A stretch of DNA of 64,000 nucleotides, taken from the NCBI GenBank assembly GCA_949130495.1, contig OX422211.1:532986017-533050016 (forward strand), in the 5' to 3' direction. Position 1 is the first letter of the stretch. Every line of letters starts with the position of its first letter. Source of the stretch: Sambucus nigra (taxonomy: Eukaryota; Streptophyta; Magnoliopsida; Dipsacales; Adoxaceae). The translations under genes were made by a program, and so were the position numbers. Below are positions 10,946-21,779 of the stretch, piece by piece. The notes below the pieces were generated by a model that was not told the origin of the DNA, made no database searches, and saw only the letters and a program-made list of their open reading frames with translations.

Positions 10946-12836
10946 ATCACATCCAAGTTGTAAATTTATCATGTTTTAGGAAGAATCCATGTTATCCACG
11001 TTCAAACTCTAAGTTACACTTTAGAAATATGTGCATGGGTGTATGTATTTATATACTAACATGGTTTTATAGGGTGTGAATATTTATGTACCTTCCACCA
11101 CCATGGTCACGTGAATGTAGTTTGTGTGGATAGATCTGACCGTGGTTTATCCATAGTTCTTTTGTACTCTAGATTCGTTTAGTTGTATTAATTAGGGTCT
11201 ATAGTTATTATTTTAATCTATGTATCAGAGGAGGAAGTTAGGGTATGTAATTTGTAATGTCATATTCAACATTGGGTTTGTATTCATAGGATTTTACATG
11301 TGGTTCTGTTAATTTTTGAAGTCATCCATGGAGGTTACAAAGGTTTATAGAAAGTTATCAAAGTCCAGTGTTAAAGAAAACTAGAAATAAGACTAATGAA
11401 AAAAAGAAAAGAAAAAAAAAACATGGCATTTGAACAAATCATTGGACCGTTATAGTGGCCAGACTAAATCGTTATTGAGAGGTTAGCATCACTATAATAG
11501 TGGAAGTTGCCATAGCAATAGGAGGATCTCGTGATTTTGGGGGTCAGAGCTGCGATCGTGACATTGCACATGTACTTGGTGTTTATTTTTTCTGGGGCTC
11601 TCAGTAATAACTATTTTTGGGATTCCTCTTCAATATATTTCTTCTTCAATAAGGATTATTTTACTAATAGTCCTCATTCTTCAAGGAGTCTATTCAAGGA
11701 GAAATTTTAGTCCACGAAGGTAAAAAAAGGGCATTTTTATCCTTTTTATTTTATTATGTAATTGTTTATATATTTTCATGTCACATTATTATAATTTTGT
11801 TGCATGATTTCGTGTGCTAATTAATTGAATAATTCGGAACCCCGTATATTTTGGTGAATATAGTTTATCATTTAGAGACCGATCTAGGACACGATTTTCT
11901 TAGAAAAATCGTTTTAATTTATTCCTTTCAAAGTTGAATTTAATCAAATAATTAATTTAAACTGGTAAATCAAATTGAGTTATTTGGGTTTAATTTTAAT
12001 TTAAAAATATCTTATTTTTAAAAAATTAAAATTCTGAGATGGAAAATTTTAGTTTTTTACAAGTAAATTGGGAAATTACCATTGATTTAATTCCGAATTT
12101 TGGAATAAAATAAAATAATATAAAAACCCCTAAAGGTTTTTAAGTACTAAGTGGGAGAGGGGTTTCAACATAAACCCCACGGTCTTCAATATATTTTAAA
12201 ACTTTAATGCAATTCATTTCTCACACCAGCTTGCTTCATTGGATGGTTTTACTTACGATGTAATAATAATATTAAAATTCTTCAGTGATAGTTCATTAAA
12301 ATTAAAAGTGAGTGTGTTCGATCCTCCAATCGAGGAAGTTTTGCGTGAGTGGGTTTGATTTTAGTGAACAAACCGATGATATGCACTTAAACACATCTAA
12401 TGATATCCTACTCATCGGATTAATTGTCATTAATTGTGGAACCTATAAACGTCTTCTATTTAATTATGTTGGATATAAGTTCGTGAAGTGTTTAAAGTAC
12501 ATAGGTAAAAAATGAAAACCTATCTAGTTCAAGGTGATCTGATTTAGGTTGCCATCGATAAATCTCACTTTGTAAGGGAACTAGAATGTTCATAGAGATG
12601 TTTTTTTTAATTTAACTATGAGGGATGCCACTTTAAAATTAAATCGAAGTTAATTCTCACACATTTATATTAAAATTATTCCATTTTCAAAATTTATGAT
12701 TCTCATGTTTCAATATGGGATCTATATTCAACCCACTTGCTTAAATATTAAAGGACTATAAACTTAACGACATTAATTATATAGACTAGAAAAAAACCTA
12801 GTTATTGTTTTAACTATTGAGGACTTTAAGTTTGTT
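10946..12836. other. Copia leader, noncoding
   Basis: This AT-rich sequence lies between direct-repeat copy 1 and the first gag-like ORF. No tRNA primer motif could be placed with confidence. The 67-codon ORF at 12312 has no recognisable similarity and is probably chance. Confidence 0.45.
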
Positions 12837-13367
12837 TTGACTGAAACCCAACTTGTTGTGACTAAGGAAGGGTCACACGAAATCGATGCCCAAGACTATC
12901 AGAGATGGAAAATGATTGATCTGATGACTTGTTGCTCCATATTAGCCTCTAGGACCAATGTGTTGCAACACCAGCATCAGCACATGTTAAGAACTTACGA
13001 CATGATTCGGAACCTCAGGGACATGTTTAAAGATCAGAATCATCTCGCAAGGCTGGATGCTATGGCAAGGTTGTTTAACTCCAAGTTGTTAGATTATATT
13101 CTCGCATGCGAGCACATTCTGAAGATGATATACATATTGGGATAATCAGAGGTACTTGGATTTAAAATTGATGTGAAAACCCAGTTAATTTCGTGCTCCA
13201 ATCAGTGACGGAGTCATTTAAATAGTTTCTCATAAACTATTCTATGAACAAGTTTTATTACTCTCTGGCACAACTGCTTAGAGAAGTCAAAGCTGAGGAG
13301 AATATCACCGAGTATAAAGGGGTGGTTCAGGTAGTAGAGAAAGGCCCATTTTCTTTTGTCCCACAAG

Positions 13368-13370
<3 letters not shown>

Positions 13371-13399
<29 letters not shown>

Positions 13400-13434
13400 A
13401 AGAAGAAGAAGAAGAAGAAGAAGAAGAAGAAGAA
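13371..13434 (+). repeat. (AAG)n microsatellite in copia gag
   Basis: About 21 uninterrupted AAG/GAA triplets encode a polylysine run inside the gag reading frame, right after VPQGK. A slipped-strand expansion is the simplest explanation. Confidence 0.95.
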
Positions 13435-13739
13435 AGGAAAGTCTCAAGCACAACATGTAATGGATAAAATGGATTTAAAGAGTCATGTTAAAGGAAAGAA
13501 GCCAAAAAGGAAACTGTTACATATAAAAACGGTCTGGACATTAGAAGAAGTAGTGCCTGTTCTTCTTAGAAAAGAAAAATGACAATGGTAATTTCTCCAT
13601 AGTCTTTGAGAAATGTTTTATGGTGTAATATGTTGGTACCTGGTGTGTAGATTTAGGTTCCACTTATATGTTTAAAATTATTTATAGGGGTTCGAGGTAA
13701 CCAAGGATCTTAATTCAGGATAATTGTTTTTTTTCAAGA

Positions 13740-13836
13740 GTGATCATCATAAGGTAGAAGTATTAGTTGTAGGAAATTTAGTTTTGAATTTTGGTTAAGA
13801 TATGATAAACTAATACTTCTACCTTGTGATGATCAC
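13740..13836. repeat. 28-bp inverted repeat with a 41-nt loop
   Basis: The left arm 13740-13767 and right arm 13809-13836 are complementary with one mismatch in 28; the arm core is AAGGTAGAAGTATTAG. It lies between protease and integrase remnants of the copia element and has no coding explanation. Confidence 0.85.
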
Positions 13837-16003
13837 CCTTTGATAAATTCAAAATGCATATGGAGTGTAGATGTGGTAAACTAATCCAAACTCTATGATC
13901 TGATCGTGTAGGAGAATACATCTTAGGAGATTTTAGGAATCACTTTTAGAGATAGGGATTGCATCCCAATTGTCTGCATCGATCACTCCACATAAAAAAA
14001 GTGTAATAGAAAGAAGAAACATGAATTTTTTAGACATGGTTAGATCCATCATGAGTTATTCGTAATTGTAAGATTCCTTTTCGGGCTATGAAATATGTAT
14101 AACTACTTATTTACCAAACTTAGTTCTTTTTAAATTAGTCTCAATTACGCCCACAAATCTGTAGACTGGTTGCAAACCCAGTTTATGACATTTTGGGATT
14201 AGGGACCCGCATAGGTGATAAGGAAGGAGATCGATAAGTTGGAATCAAATACATAAGTATGTATATTTGTAAATTATTCAAAATTAACTAAAGGTGTATT
14301 TTTTTTAATAATTCTAAGGACCAAAAGGTATTTGTAAGCACTAATAAATAATATTTAGAGGAAGATTACCAAGTGCAATATTATCTTGTAAGATGTCAAA
14401 GGTCAAGACCAAGTAATTGCTTCTGAACAAACCGTACATGATGAAATACAATCTGACATCGATAATACACCTCCTAATGATAGTGGGAGTTTTACCAATT
14501 ATCAAGATACACGTGTCATTTATACTAGACCATAAGTGAGGCCACATCATAGTGGGAGATTTAGGTGTTAACCTAATAAGTTGGTGTATATGGGTGAACA
14601 CTTCAGTGAGATCCTAGGGGAACATAAGCCGAATCCCAATAACTTCAATGAGGAACTCCAAGAAAAGGATCTCAAGATTTGGCTGAAGGCTATAACGACC
14701 AAGATGAATTCGATGTATTTGAATCAAGTTTGAGAGCTTGTAGACTTTCCAAATGGTATAAAACTCATCGGTTACAAGTGGATCTATAAGAAGAAGAGAG
14801 GGGCGAATTATGAGGAGACCTTCTTGACAGTAGATATGTTGAAGTCCATGCGGATTCTCTTATCCATTGCGACTCATCTCGATCTTCAAATTTGGAAAAT
14901 GGACGTTGATATTGTATTATTTAATGGTAATCTTAATGAGTGCATCTGTATGATGCAACCCAATATATTTATAGTAAACGAAGTGGAAAATAATGTGTAA
15001 AATCTTAAGAGACCTATTTATGGACTTAAGAAAGCGTCGTCTTAGGACATCGGTTTTTATTAAGAAATAAAATCTTATAGTTTTGACTAATGTATAGATG
15101 TAACTTGTGTGTTTAAGAAGCATGAAAGGAACATGGTAGTATTTTTAGTACTTTACGTGTATGATATTCTTGTATCCGGGAATGATGTGGGTGTATTATC
15201 TAGTATAAGAGTGTGTTTTTCTATCCAACGATATAAATAACATAGGAAAATCTAGTTACATCCTTGGGTTGAAGCCCAAGAATGCGTATTCTTTCGAATT
15301 ATGATCTCCTATCAAAAAAATAAGATATTGGGATTATCTCAAGCCACCTAAATCAATAATAATCACAAGTTTTGGCAGGTAAGATTCTAAGAAAGGGCAT
15401 TACTCTTTCAAGCATGTAATTTCTTTATCTAAGGATGAGTGTCCCAAGACACCTGATTAAATATATAGAATGGAAAATATACCTAATGATTTGATGATGA
15501 GAGGCCTCATATATGCTACGATGTTTACAAGACTGGATAACTATTTTTTAATTCCCATGGTCAGCAAATTCTAGTCAAAACTGGGTAAGAAGCACGGGAC
15601 TACTATTAAGAACATTCTCATCGTACCTAAAAATTACTAGAGATAATGTGTTGGTTTACTCAGTGCATAATCTAATACTCATCGGGCACATGAACTTAGA
15701 TTTTAATCCAATGGGGATTCCAAAAAATTAACCTCAAGATATATGTTTACCTTAGGAGGTAGAGCTATGAGTTGGAGGAGTATCAAGAAATCATGTATTG
15801 CTAGTTTGACTGCAAAAGTCGAAGACATTGCCGCTTTGAAAGCTTCAAAGGAGGTTATTTGGCTCTGAAACTTACTAAATGATATTGGTATGTTTCCTTC
15901 GGTGCAATCGATTATTACATTTTGTTATGACAATAGCGAGGCAGTTGTAAATTATGAAAAACCATTGACTCATAACAGGGAGAAAGGTTTATAACTTAAA
16001 TAG

Positions 16004-17290
16004 GGAATTAGCCTACTATGAGAAGAATTATGATACAATCCTACTCATTTGTCTCAAATTATGGGAATATGTCCGATGGTTTGAGAACTTGTATGATAAT
16101 TCGAAACAGGATTATGATCGGTACATCCAGGAATGTATTGAACATGACTACATGTGATATTTAAGTCTAAGGGTTATCTTTATTAGACTTAGGTATTCTC
16201 ACATCATTAGCAAATGGTTCATATATTATTATTCTCGAGTTATAAGGACTGGAATGCTTAGAAAATTGTTGCTTTGAATATTAGTGGAAATATTGAATTT
16301 TATTGGATCTTAATCTTGGGGGATTGTTGTGTGAGTAGGTATGAGATCATTAAAATGAAGGAATACGCATCCGTGAGATATCTTGAATTGAGAAACCTAG
16401 ATACACTTCTAAGATTTATTTCCAACATTTAAACCTGATCGGTGAATTATTCTATACTCTGGTGGAGTAGCAAAATAAGTTAAGTTTGAGAATTGAGGAA
16501 TTTATTAGATGTTATTAACGTTAATTAATGAAACATTGATTTGACTAAGCAAGTATCAATAACTTAACTTAGGGAATCACATTATGTGCCATAATCAACT
16601 TTGAAATAAAGACCTCATTTTATCCAAGCGATTTTTGAGATAATTAAATTGGAGCGCATTCATAATTATTTGGTGCAATTAATCATGAATAAATAAAGAA
16701 AGGAAATAAAATACACGATTTGTCATTTGGGATTTTTGAGTATTTATTTTGAAGATAATGTAATTGTTTATCTTACATCCCTTGTATATTCCATATACCC
16801 AAATAGTTAGGCCCGCACTCTCTTGAAGCCTAGTTTATCTCAAGTCTATAATTTATTATAATAATTATATTGGTGTAAGATAGGGTTATAAGCAGTACAT
16901 TAATAATTAAGGGTTAAAAAGGGTGAGGGAAAACACTATTCATGAATTTGTGAAGAGGTCGAGAGAAAGAGAGAGAGAGAGGTCCATATCTCACTCAAAA
17001 GCAAGTATTTTTATTTCACAAGGTGCCCACACACCTACTAGCTTTGGGAGGATCATATACTAGAAGATTCAAGAAATTCTGCAAACACAAGTAAGATTTT
17101 GGATGACTAAAAGAAGTCATCCCCTCATCATTAATAAATATCTTTCTCTATATCCGATTGCAATCGGATCTAAAAAGGTATTGTATTATATACATCGGCT
17201 TTGTTTTCAAACATAGTTTTTACATTTTTGTTCTTCCTACTGCATAATCATTCTAAGATTGATGGGTTACTTGTTTTTATTTCATGTATA
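16004..17290 (+). repeat. Copia direct repeat, copy 2
   Basis: This is the second copy of the repeat at 9705-10945 and starts at the very end of the RNase H remnant. Similarity to copy 1 stops at about 17290. A (GA)n run lies at 16965-16982. Confidence 0.6.
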
Positions 17291-17752
17291 TAGATCCCTA
17301 TCAAATGGTGTATGAGAGGAAGGTTAACGGTGAGATTAACTCCATTAGGATCATGGATGGATTGGGCAGAAAGAAGTTGGTAGTTTGTTGGGGAAGAGAG
17401 TGAGAGGGTTAGGGAGGCTGCTGAGTCAGCTTGACTGGAGCAAGAGAAAAGGGATGGGAGACCATCTAAGTACATGTGATTGAGTGACAATGTATGAGCT
17501 GAGCGATTGATGTGGATGAGATACGAAGGAGAAGAAAAGATATGAATCTATTAATAGGAAATTGGCAAATGAGTTGAAATATGATGAGAATGGGTAGATT
17601 GAATAGGTACTATATGTACGAGTAAAGCTTGATTTTCTTGAGAATAAGTATATGGGGAGGAATGATATGACTATGTAGTCTATTGGGGATCATGTATAAA
17701 GTCATGTTAGGTGATTAAATTTTATGAGGATGTGACTGGATATTGAAAAAAG
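17291..17752. other. Unassigned stretch between two copia remnants
   Basis: I see no recognisable gene. The sequence is purine-rich, and an 80-codon minus-strand ORF (17248-17490) resembles nothing I know. Confidence 0.4.
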
Positions 17753-18590
17753 GAGCATATGGCAGAGTGGTTTCGTCAAAGACCACATGACGATAAATGA
17801 AATCTTTTCTTTTTGTGGGATGATAACATGAGAGGTGTATATTAGACTAAGATATATCTCACTTCACAATTTAAGATGAAAGATCTCAAGGAAGTAAATA
17901 CTATTTTAGGTATTAAAGTTAAGAAACATAGTGGGGGTATGCATCGTGTCAATATCATTGTATTGTGAAAGTGTTTCTCAAATTCAATCATTTGAAAATA
18001 AAAGAGGCAAATACCCCATAAGATTCTAGTATAAAATTATTTGAAAACCCCGGCAGACAGTTTCCCAACTTGAGTATGCCAGTGCAATTGTAAGTATGAT
18101 ATATGAATGCATTACACAAAGTTATATATCGTATTTGCGATAAAAATGTCAAAATACACTAATAATCCAAGTGTAGATAAGAAGGTGGAGCAATTTATTG
18201 GGTATTTAAGAAACAAGCTTGCATAACACATTCAACAATAGAATCAGAGCTTATAGCAATAGCAGTAGTAGTAGCAAGAAAAGAAGCAGAATGGTTAAGA
18301 AATTTATTAACAGATATAAAATTGTCGCCAAAATGATTGCCAGCTATTTCTTTGTCTTGTGATAGTGAAGCTACGTTGTCCAGAGCATATAACAAAATTT
18401 CAATGGAAAATCTAGACACATTAGCTTAAGATATGAATATGTCAAACAATTAATGACAGTTGGGGTTATTAATATTATTTATGTTTGAACAAGAAACAAT
18501 TTAGCAGATCCTCTTACCAATGGACTCTCAAGGGATTTGGTAAAGGATACATCTACTAGAATGGGATTGAAACCTTTTTTTTTAGAAAAT
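17753..18590 (+). pseudogene. Second copia: RT C-terminus and RNase H, degenerate
   Basis: After the decayed RT core come FKMKDLKEVNTILGIKVKK near 17870 (family: MKDLGE...LGIKI), FNHLKIKEANTP near 17985, a gap that removes most of the following segment, then the RNase H block CITHSTIESELIAIAVVVARKEAEWLRNLL at 18220-18310 (described, not repeated here) and CDSEATLSRAYNKI near 18360. Its closing segment matches the ADPLTKGL region in decayed form near 18500. It differs from the copia at 12837-16003 and is a separate element whose 5' part is missing. Confidence 0.8.
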
Positions 18591-19073
18591 CACTTATCTT
18601 GGTAACCCAACTTTGTAGTTCCATTACCACTATTCCAAATTTTAATGGGTAAAAATATTTTACTGATAAGTGATAGTTTGTGCACTTAATTAATATAATT
18701 TAGTGTCCCTTTTAGGATGTTCAGTGCAAATTGCTATGTTGTGAGGATAAGTTCAACTCTTAATGAAGTTTGTGAACATGAGAAGTGGTGCCACTTGTAT
18801 CAAGAGTTTAGATTTTCTCTTATAAATGTTCACGAAACCTAGATAGAGCACACAGATAGAATAGTGCTAAAATAAATTGAACATATTGCAGAAATTTTCA
18901 TGATGTATCCAGTTATAAAACATTAAGACAAGGTTTAATGCATATGAAACCTTTATCCTATTAGTACTTTGAGATATATCACTAATTGAAGGTTTAAATC
19001 GAAAGATACCTTCTTGTAGGAATGGGTATATCATAAGAAGAAATTACGTAAGTGTAGCAATCAAGTGGGGGAT
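18591..19073 (+). other. Second copia 3' noncoding region with polypurine tract
   Basis: There is no ORF. It ends with CAAGTGGGGGAT at 19062-19073, a polypurine tract directly before the LTR start; this primes plus-strand synthesis. Confidence 0.65.
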
Positions 19074-19665
19074 TATTGGGAGAGTGTGTTATTAATTTTA
19101 ATGGGTGAAAGAGAAACTGGAATGTGAAAATCCATTTAGTGTGAAATATGTAAAGCCAAAAGGAAGTTAAAACTCCAATGTCCCACATTGAAAAATGATG
19201 AAAAGTTGAGTGGATTAATAAAGGCATATGTTTCATTAGAGTTTACTTGTGTGTATTAAGGAGTATGATCCTAGTGTACACCTTATCACCAAGGATGGTG
19301 CAAAGCACCTTTGTAAATGTACGCGCTCATGCGCGCATGTGCGTAAGTACAGTTGGGAATTTAGAGCACTTTGCTCACTTTAAAAGAACACTTTGCACTT
19401 CACACTTACACGTCGTCACTTGGAGCTATTGGAGCCTTTGATTTTTTACGACGTCAACAAATCACACGGTCAAAAATTAAACACACACGGATCAATCTGA
19501 ATGATCATATTTTGGTGCAAATTCGTAAGTGATCGCGCCCCTTTTGGACAATGTGAAATGTTAAATCGAAACATTTCATATCCAAAATTCATAATTAAAT
19601 GATAGTTCGAAATGGTGTCTGTTATTTAATAGACACCATTCTACGTATAAAAAGTGACAAAACCC
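19074..19665 (+). repeat. Second copia 3' LTR, left part
   Basis: It begins TATTGGGAG (a mutated TGTTGGGAG) after the polypurine tract and includes TCCCACATTGAAAAATGATG, which is typical of plant copia LTRs. Element T1 interrupts it at 19666; the LTR resumes at 63019. Confidence 0.7.
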
Positions 19666-20132
19666 TGTTGAGATCAGAAATTATCCTGCTACGTGGACTA
19701 ATCATGTATGAACACGTGTCATCCAGCTGGGCATTATTCCAAGTCATCAACGGCGAGTCACCGACCAAATGAAGGAATACCGACCAACAAGTTAAAGAAT
19801 CCCGACCAACACTAGGAAAATCGGCCGATAATGACTGAAAATCGTCAACAGTTGTATACATTATTAACATTATACATATGTAAATGCCTGTGTTATAAAG
19901 GCATTCTATCCTTTAATATTCCAACTCTTTTACACCCTCAAAGGGATATAAATACATTGTAAACCCTATCTCCAAGGGACATGAACAACAGGACAAGAGG
20001 CACTTGAACAAAGCAATGCACCACAATGGACGTAGGCCTTTCTTTAAGCCGAACCACTTTAAAAATTCTGTCTCTTTTACTCATTTTTATTTGTGATAAA
20101 TTAATTAGTTGGTCTATTTTTTTGCATCAACA
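19666..20132 (+). repeat. 5' LTR of T1
   Basis: It starts TGTTGAGATC, ends GCATCAACA and carries a TATA-like GATATAAATA near 19945. It aligns throughout with 62547-63018. Confidence 0.9.
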
Positions 20133-20134
20133 GA

Positions 20135-20153
20135 TTGACACCGTCTGTGGGAA
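20135..20153 (+). promoter_or_regulatory. Primer-binding site of T1 (decayed)
   Basis: TTGACACCGTCTGTGGGAA differs at two positions from TTGGCGCCGTCTGTGGGAA; both changes are G-to-A or C-to-T type. Confidence 0.8.
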
Positions 20154-20190
20154 TGTATTTCTAATCGTTCTCATTCATTCAAGCATCTAA

Positions 20191-21738
20191 ATGGATGATA
20201 TTCCTAAATCAAGTCTAAAAAACGATGGTATTCTGTCTATCCCTTCTGCCCCACCAATGGCGAATGAATTAATTGGAATTTCGTCCAGTCTTACAAGAGT
20301 CCAAGAAGATATACAGGACACTATGAGGCAACTCGGACAAACTCTTCAAGAAGGAGCACCTGCTCTGTCTGCCCGTGGAAGTATGCCGCCGCCACCACCA
20401 CCACCAAGAGTTAGCAGGTGAAGTCACTCAAGAACTACAGGGGATACATACTATCGTCCAGGATCAAATTCACTATCCAGGGCATCAGAATCTTTCAATA
20501 CACAACCATACTCTCAAGAAAGTCTAAGAGACTTAGAAATGGCTAAGTCGTGCTTCTCCCATTGATCGTCTGGGACCCAAGGGGAACATAATGTTCCTAG
20601 GGAAATGTTAGGAAACACTCGATGCCCATCTGATCGAAGGGAAGGCTTTGTCCAGTCTAAATTGGATGCCCGACGTACTACTTAGTCGAGAAACAATCCC
20701 AAGAGGAGAGTTAGGCGAACAACAAAATGGAAACACATAGGTTTGATGCTGGGAACAACACTTGGAAAGGTTCTATCCAAAGATTAGAGGACAGGCTAGG
20801 AGATATGGATAAGGCCAAAAACCCAATACAAAGAAGCTTTGTAAAAGGATCTCCCTTTGTGAAATCAACTATTATTTTCCCCACTCCAGCAAAGTTCAAA
20901 ATCTCTAGTAGTTACACCCAAATATGATGGGAAAACTAATCCAGTCCTCCATATAGAACAATACCAAGCAACCACTGATATTTATGCAGTTCCCAATAAA
21001 ATGAGGTGTAGAGCATTCTCTGGAACAATTATTGAATCTGCCCAAATCTAGTACAATAGCCTTCCCCGGGGACAAAATTCTAGCTTCCACCAGTTTGTTG
21101 AGCTATTTATTAGAAACTTTTGTTTTGGAGCCAACCCTGTAAAAAATGGTAGTTCATTTTATTAGTGTATGACAGAAGGAATAAGAGATCACCAGGGACT
21201 ACATCACTCGTTTCAATAACGAGAAGCTGAATGTTGTGGATTATGAAGAAAAACTGCTATAACAATCCTAATGAGTGGTTTGCTCCCTGAGAAACTCTAT
21301 TATTAACTTGCTAAAGATACCCCAAAGACCATGGCAGAATTGTTGGCCAAAGAAGCCAAAATAATTAATGCTGAGAAAGTAATGGAAACTAAGAGGATCT
21401 TGGGAGTAAAAGTAGAGGGCAAAAATGACAAGAAGGATCACAAAGATTCCAAGGAGTAAAGAGAGTCAAAACAGAAAGGAATTATAGAAAGTCTCACGAA
21501 GTATCACAACTACACTCCACTCACCATGGGAATTCACCATGTCTTGGAGGATATGAAACATAACAAAGATGCTCGTTGGCCTGATAAGTTGAGGAGTTCC
21601 CCTACTAAGAGGGATAAAACTAAGTACTGTGAGTTCCATAGAGACCATAATCAGATGACAGATTACTGCATTGCCTTTCAAAATGAGATTCAAACTCTCA
21701 TTCAAAAAGAAAAATTGAATCAGTTTCTTGATCGATAG
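20191..21738 (+). pseudogene. T1 gag, degenerate
   Basis: The ATG at 20191 opens a frame of 76 codons with MRQLGQTLQEGAPA and a polyproline run. The gag core follows in broken frames: SIQRLEDRLGDMDK at 20772, FPTPAKFK near 20880, then the YNSLP and FCFGANP regions. The zinc-binding tail near 21625-21735 reads KYCEFHRDHNQMTDYC then LIQKEKLNQFLDR. It matches the gag of A and B domain by domain. Several stops make it inactive. Confidence 0.85.
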
Positions 21739-21779
21739 AATGATGAAGGAGATCGGTGCATATCAAAATTTCCTTGTAG

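Larger units (their letters stand above)
12837..16003 (+). pseudogene. Ty1/copia gag-pol, heavily degenerate
   Basis: The domain order identifies copia. Gag spans 12837-13580 (the Asn-Tyr-Ser-Met-Asn-Lys motif near 13235, then a lysine run in place of a normal zinc knuckle). A protease remnant near 13645 reads WCVDLGSTYM for W.vDSGAt. The end of the integrase near 13960-14050 reads GIASQLSAS then ERRNMNFLDMVRSIMS. RT near 14770 has WIYKKKRGA fused directly to NYEETF, a deletion, then SMRILLSIATHLD and QIWKMDVD. A decayed VSGNDV-like region near 15170 follows. RNase H at about 15745-15990 reads YVFTLGGRAMSWRSIKKSC and AVVNYEKPLTHNR. Integrase precedes RT, the copia order. Dozens of stops make it non-functional. 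Confidence 0.85.

Noticed and set aside
19661..19665. AACCC / GAACC as a proven target duplication of T1
   Set aside because: The two flanks agree only after a one-base shift or mutation, so they are not counted as proof.
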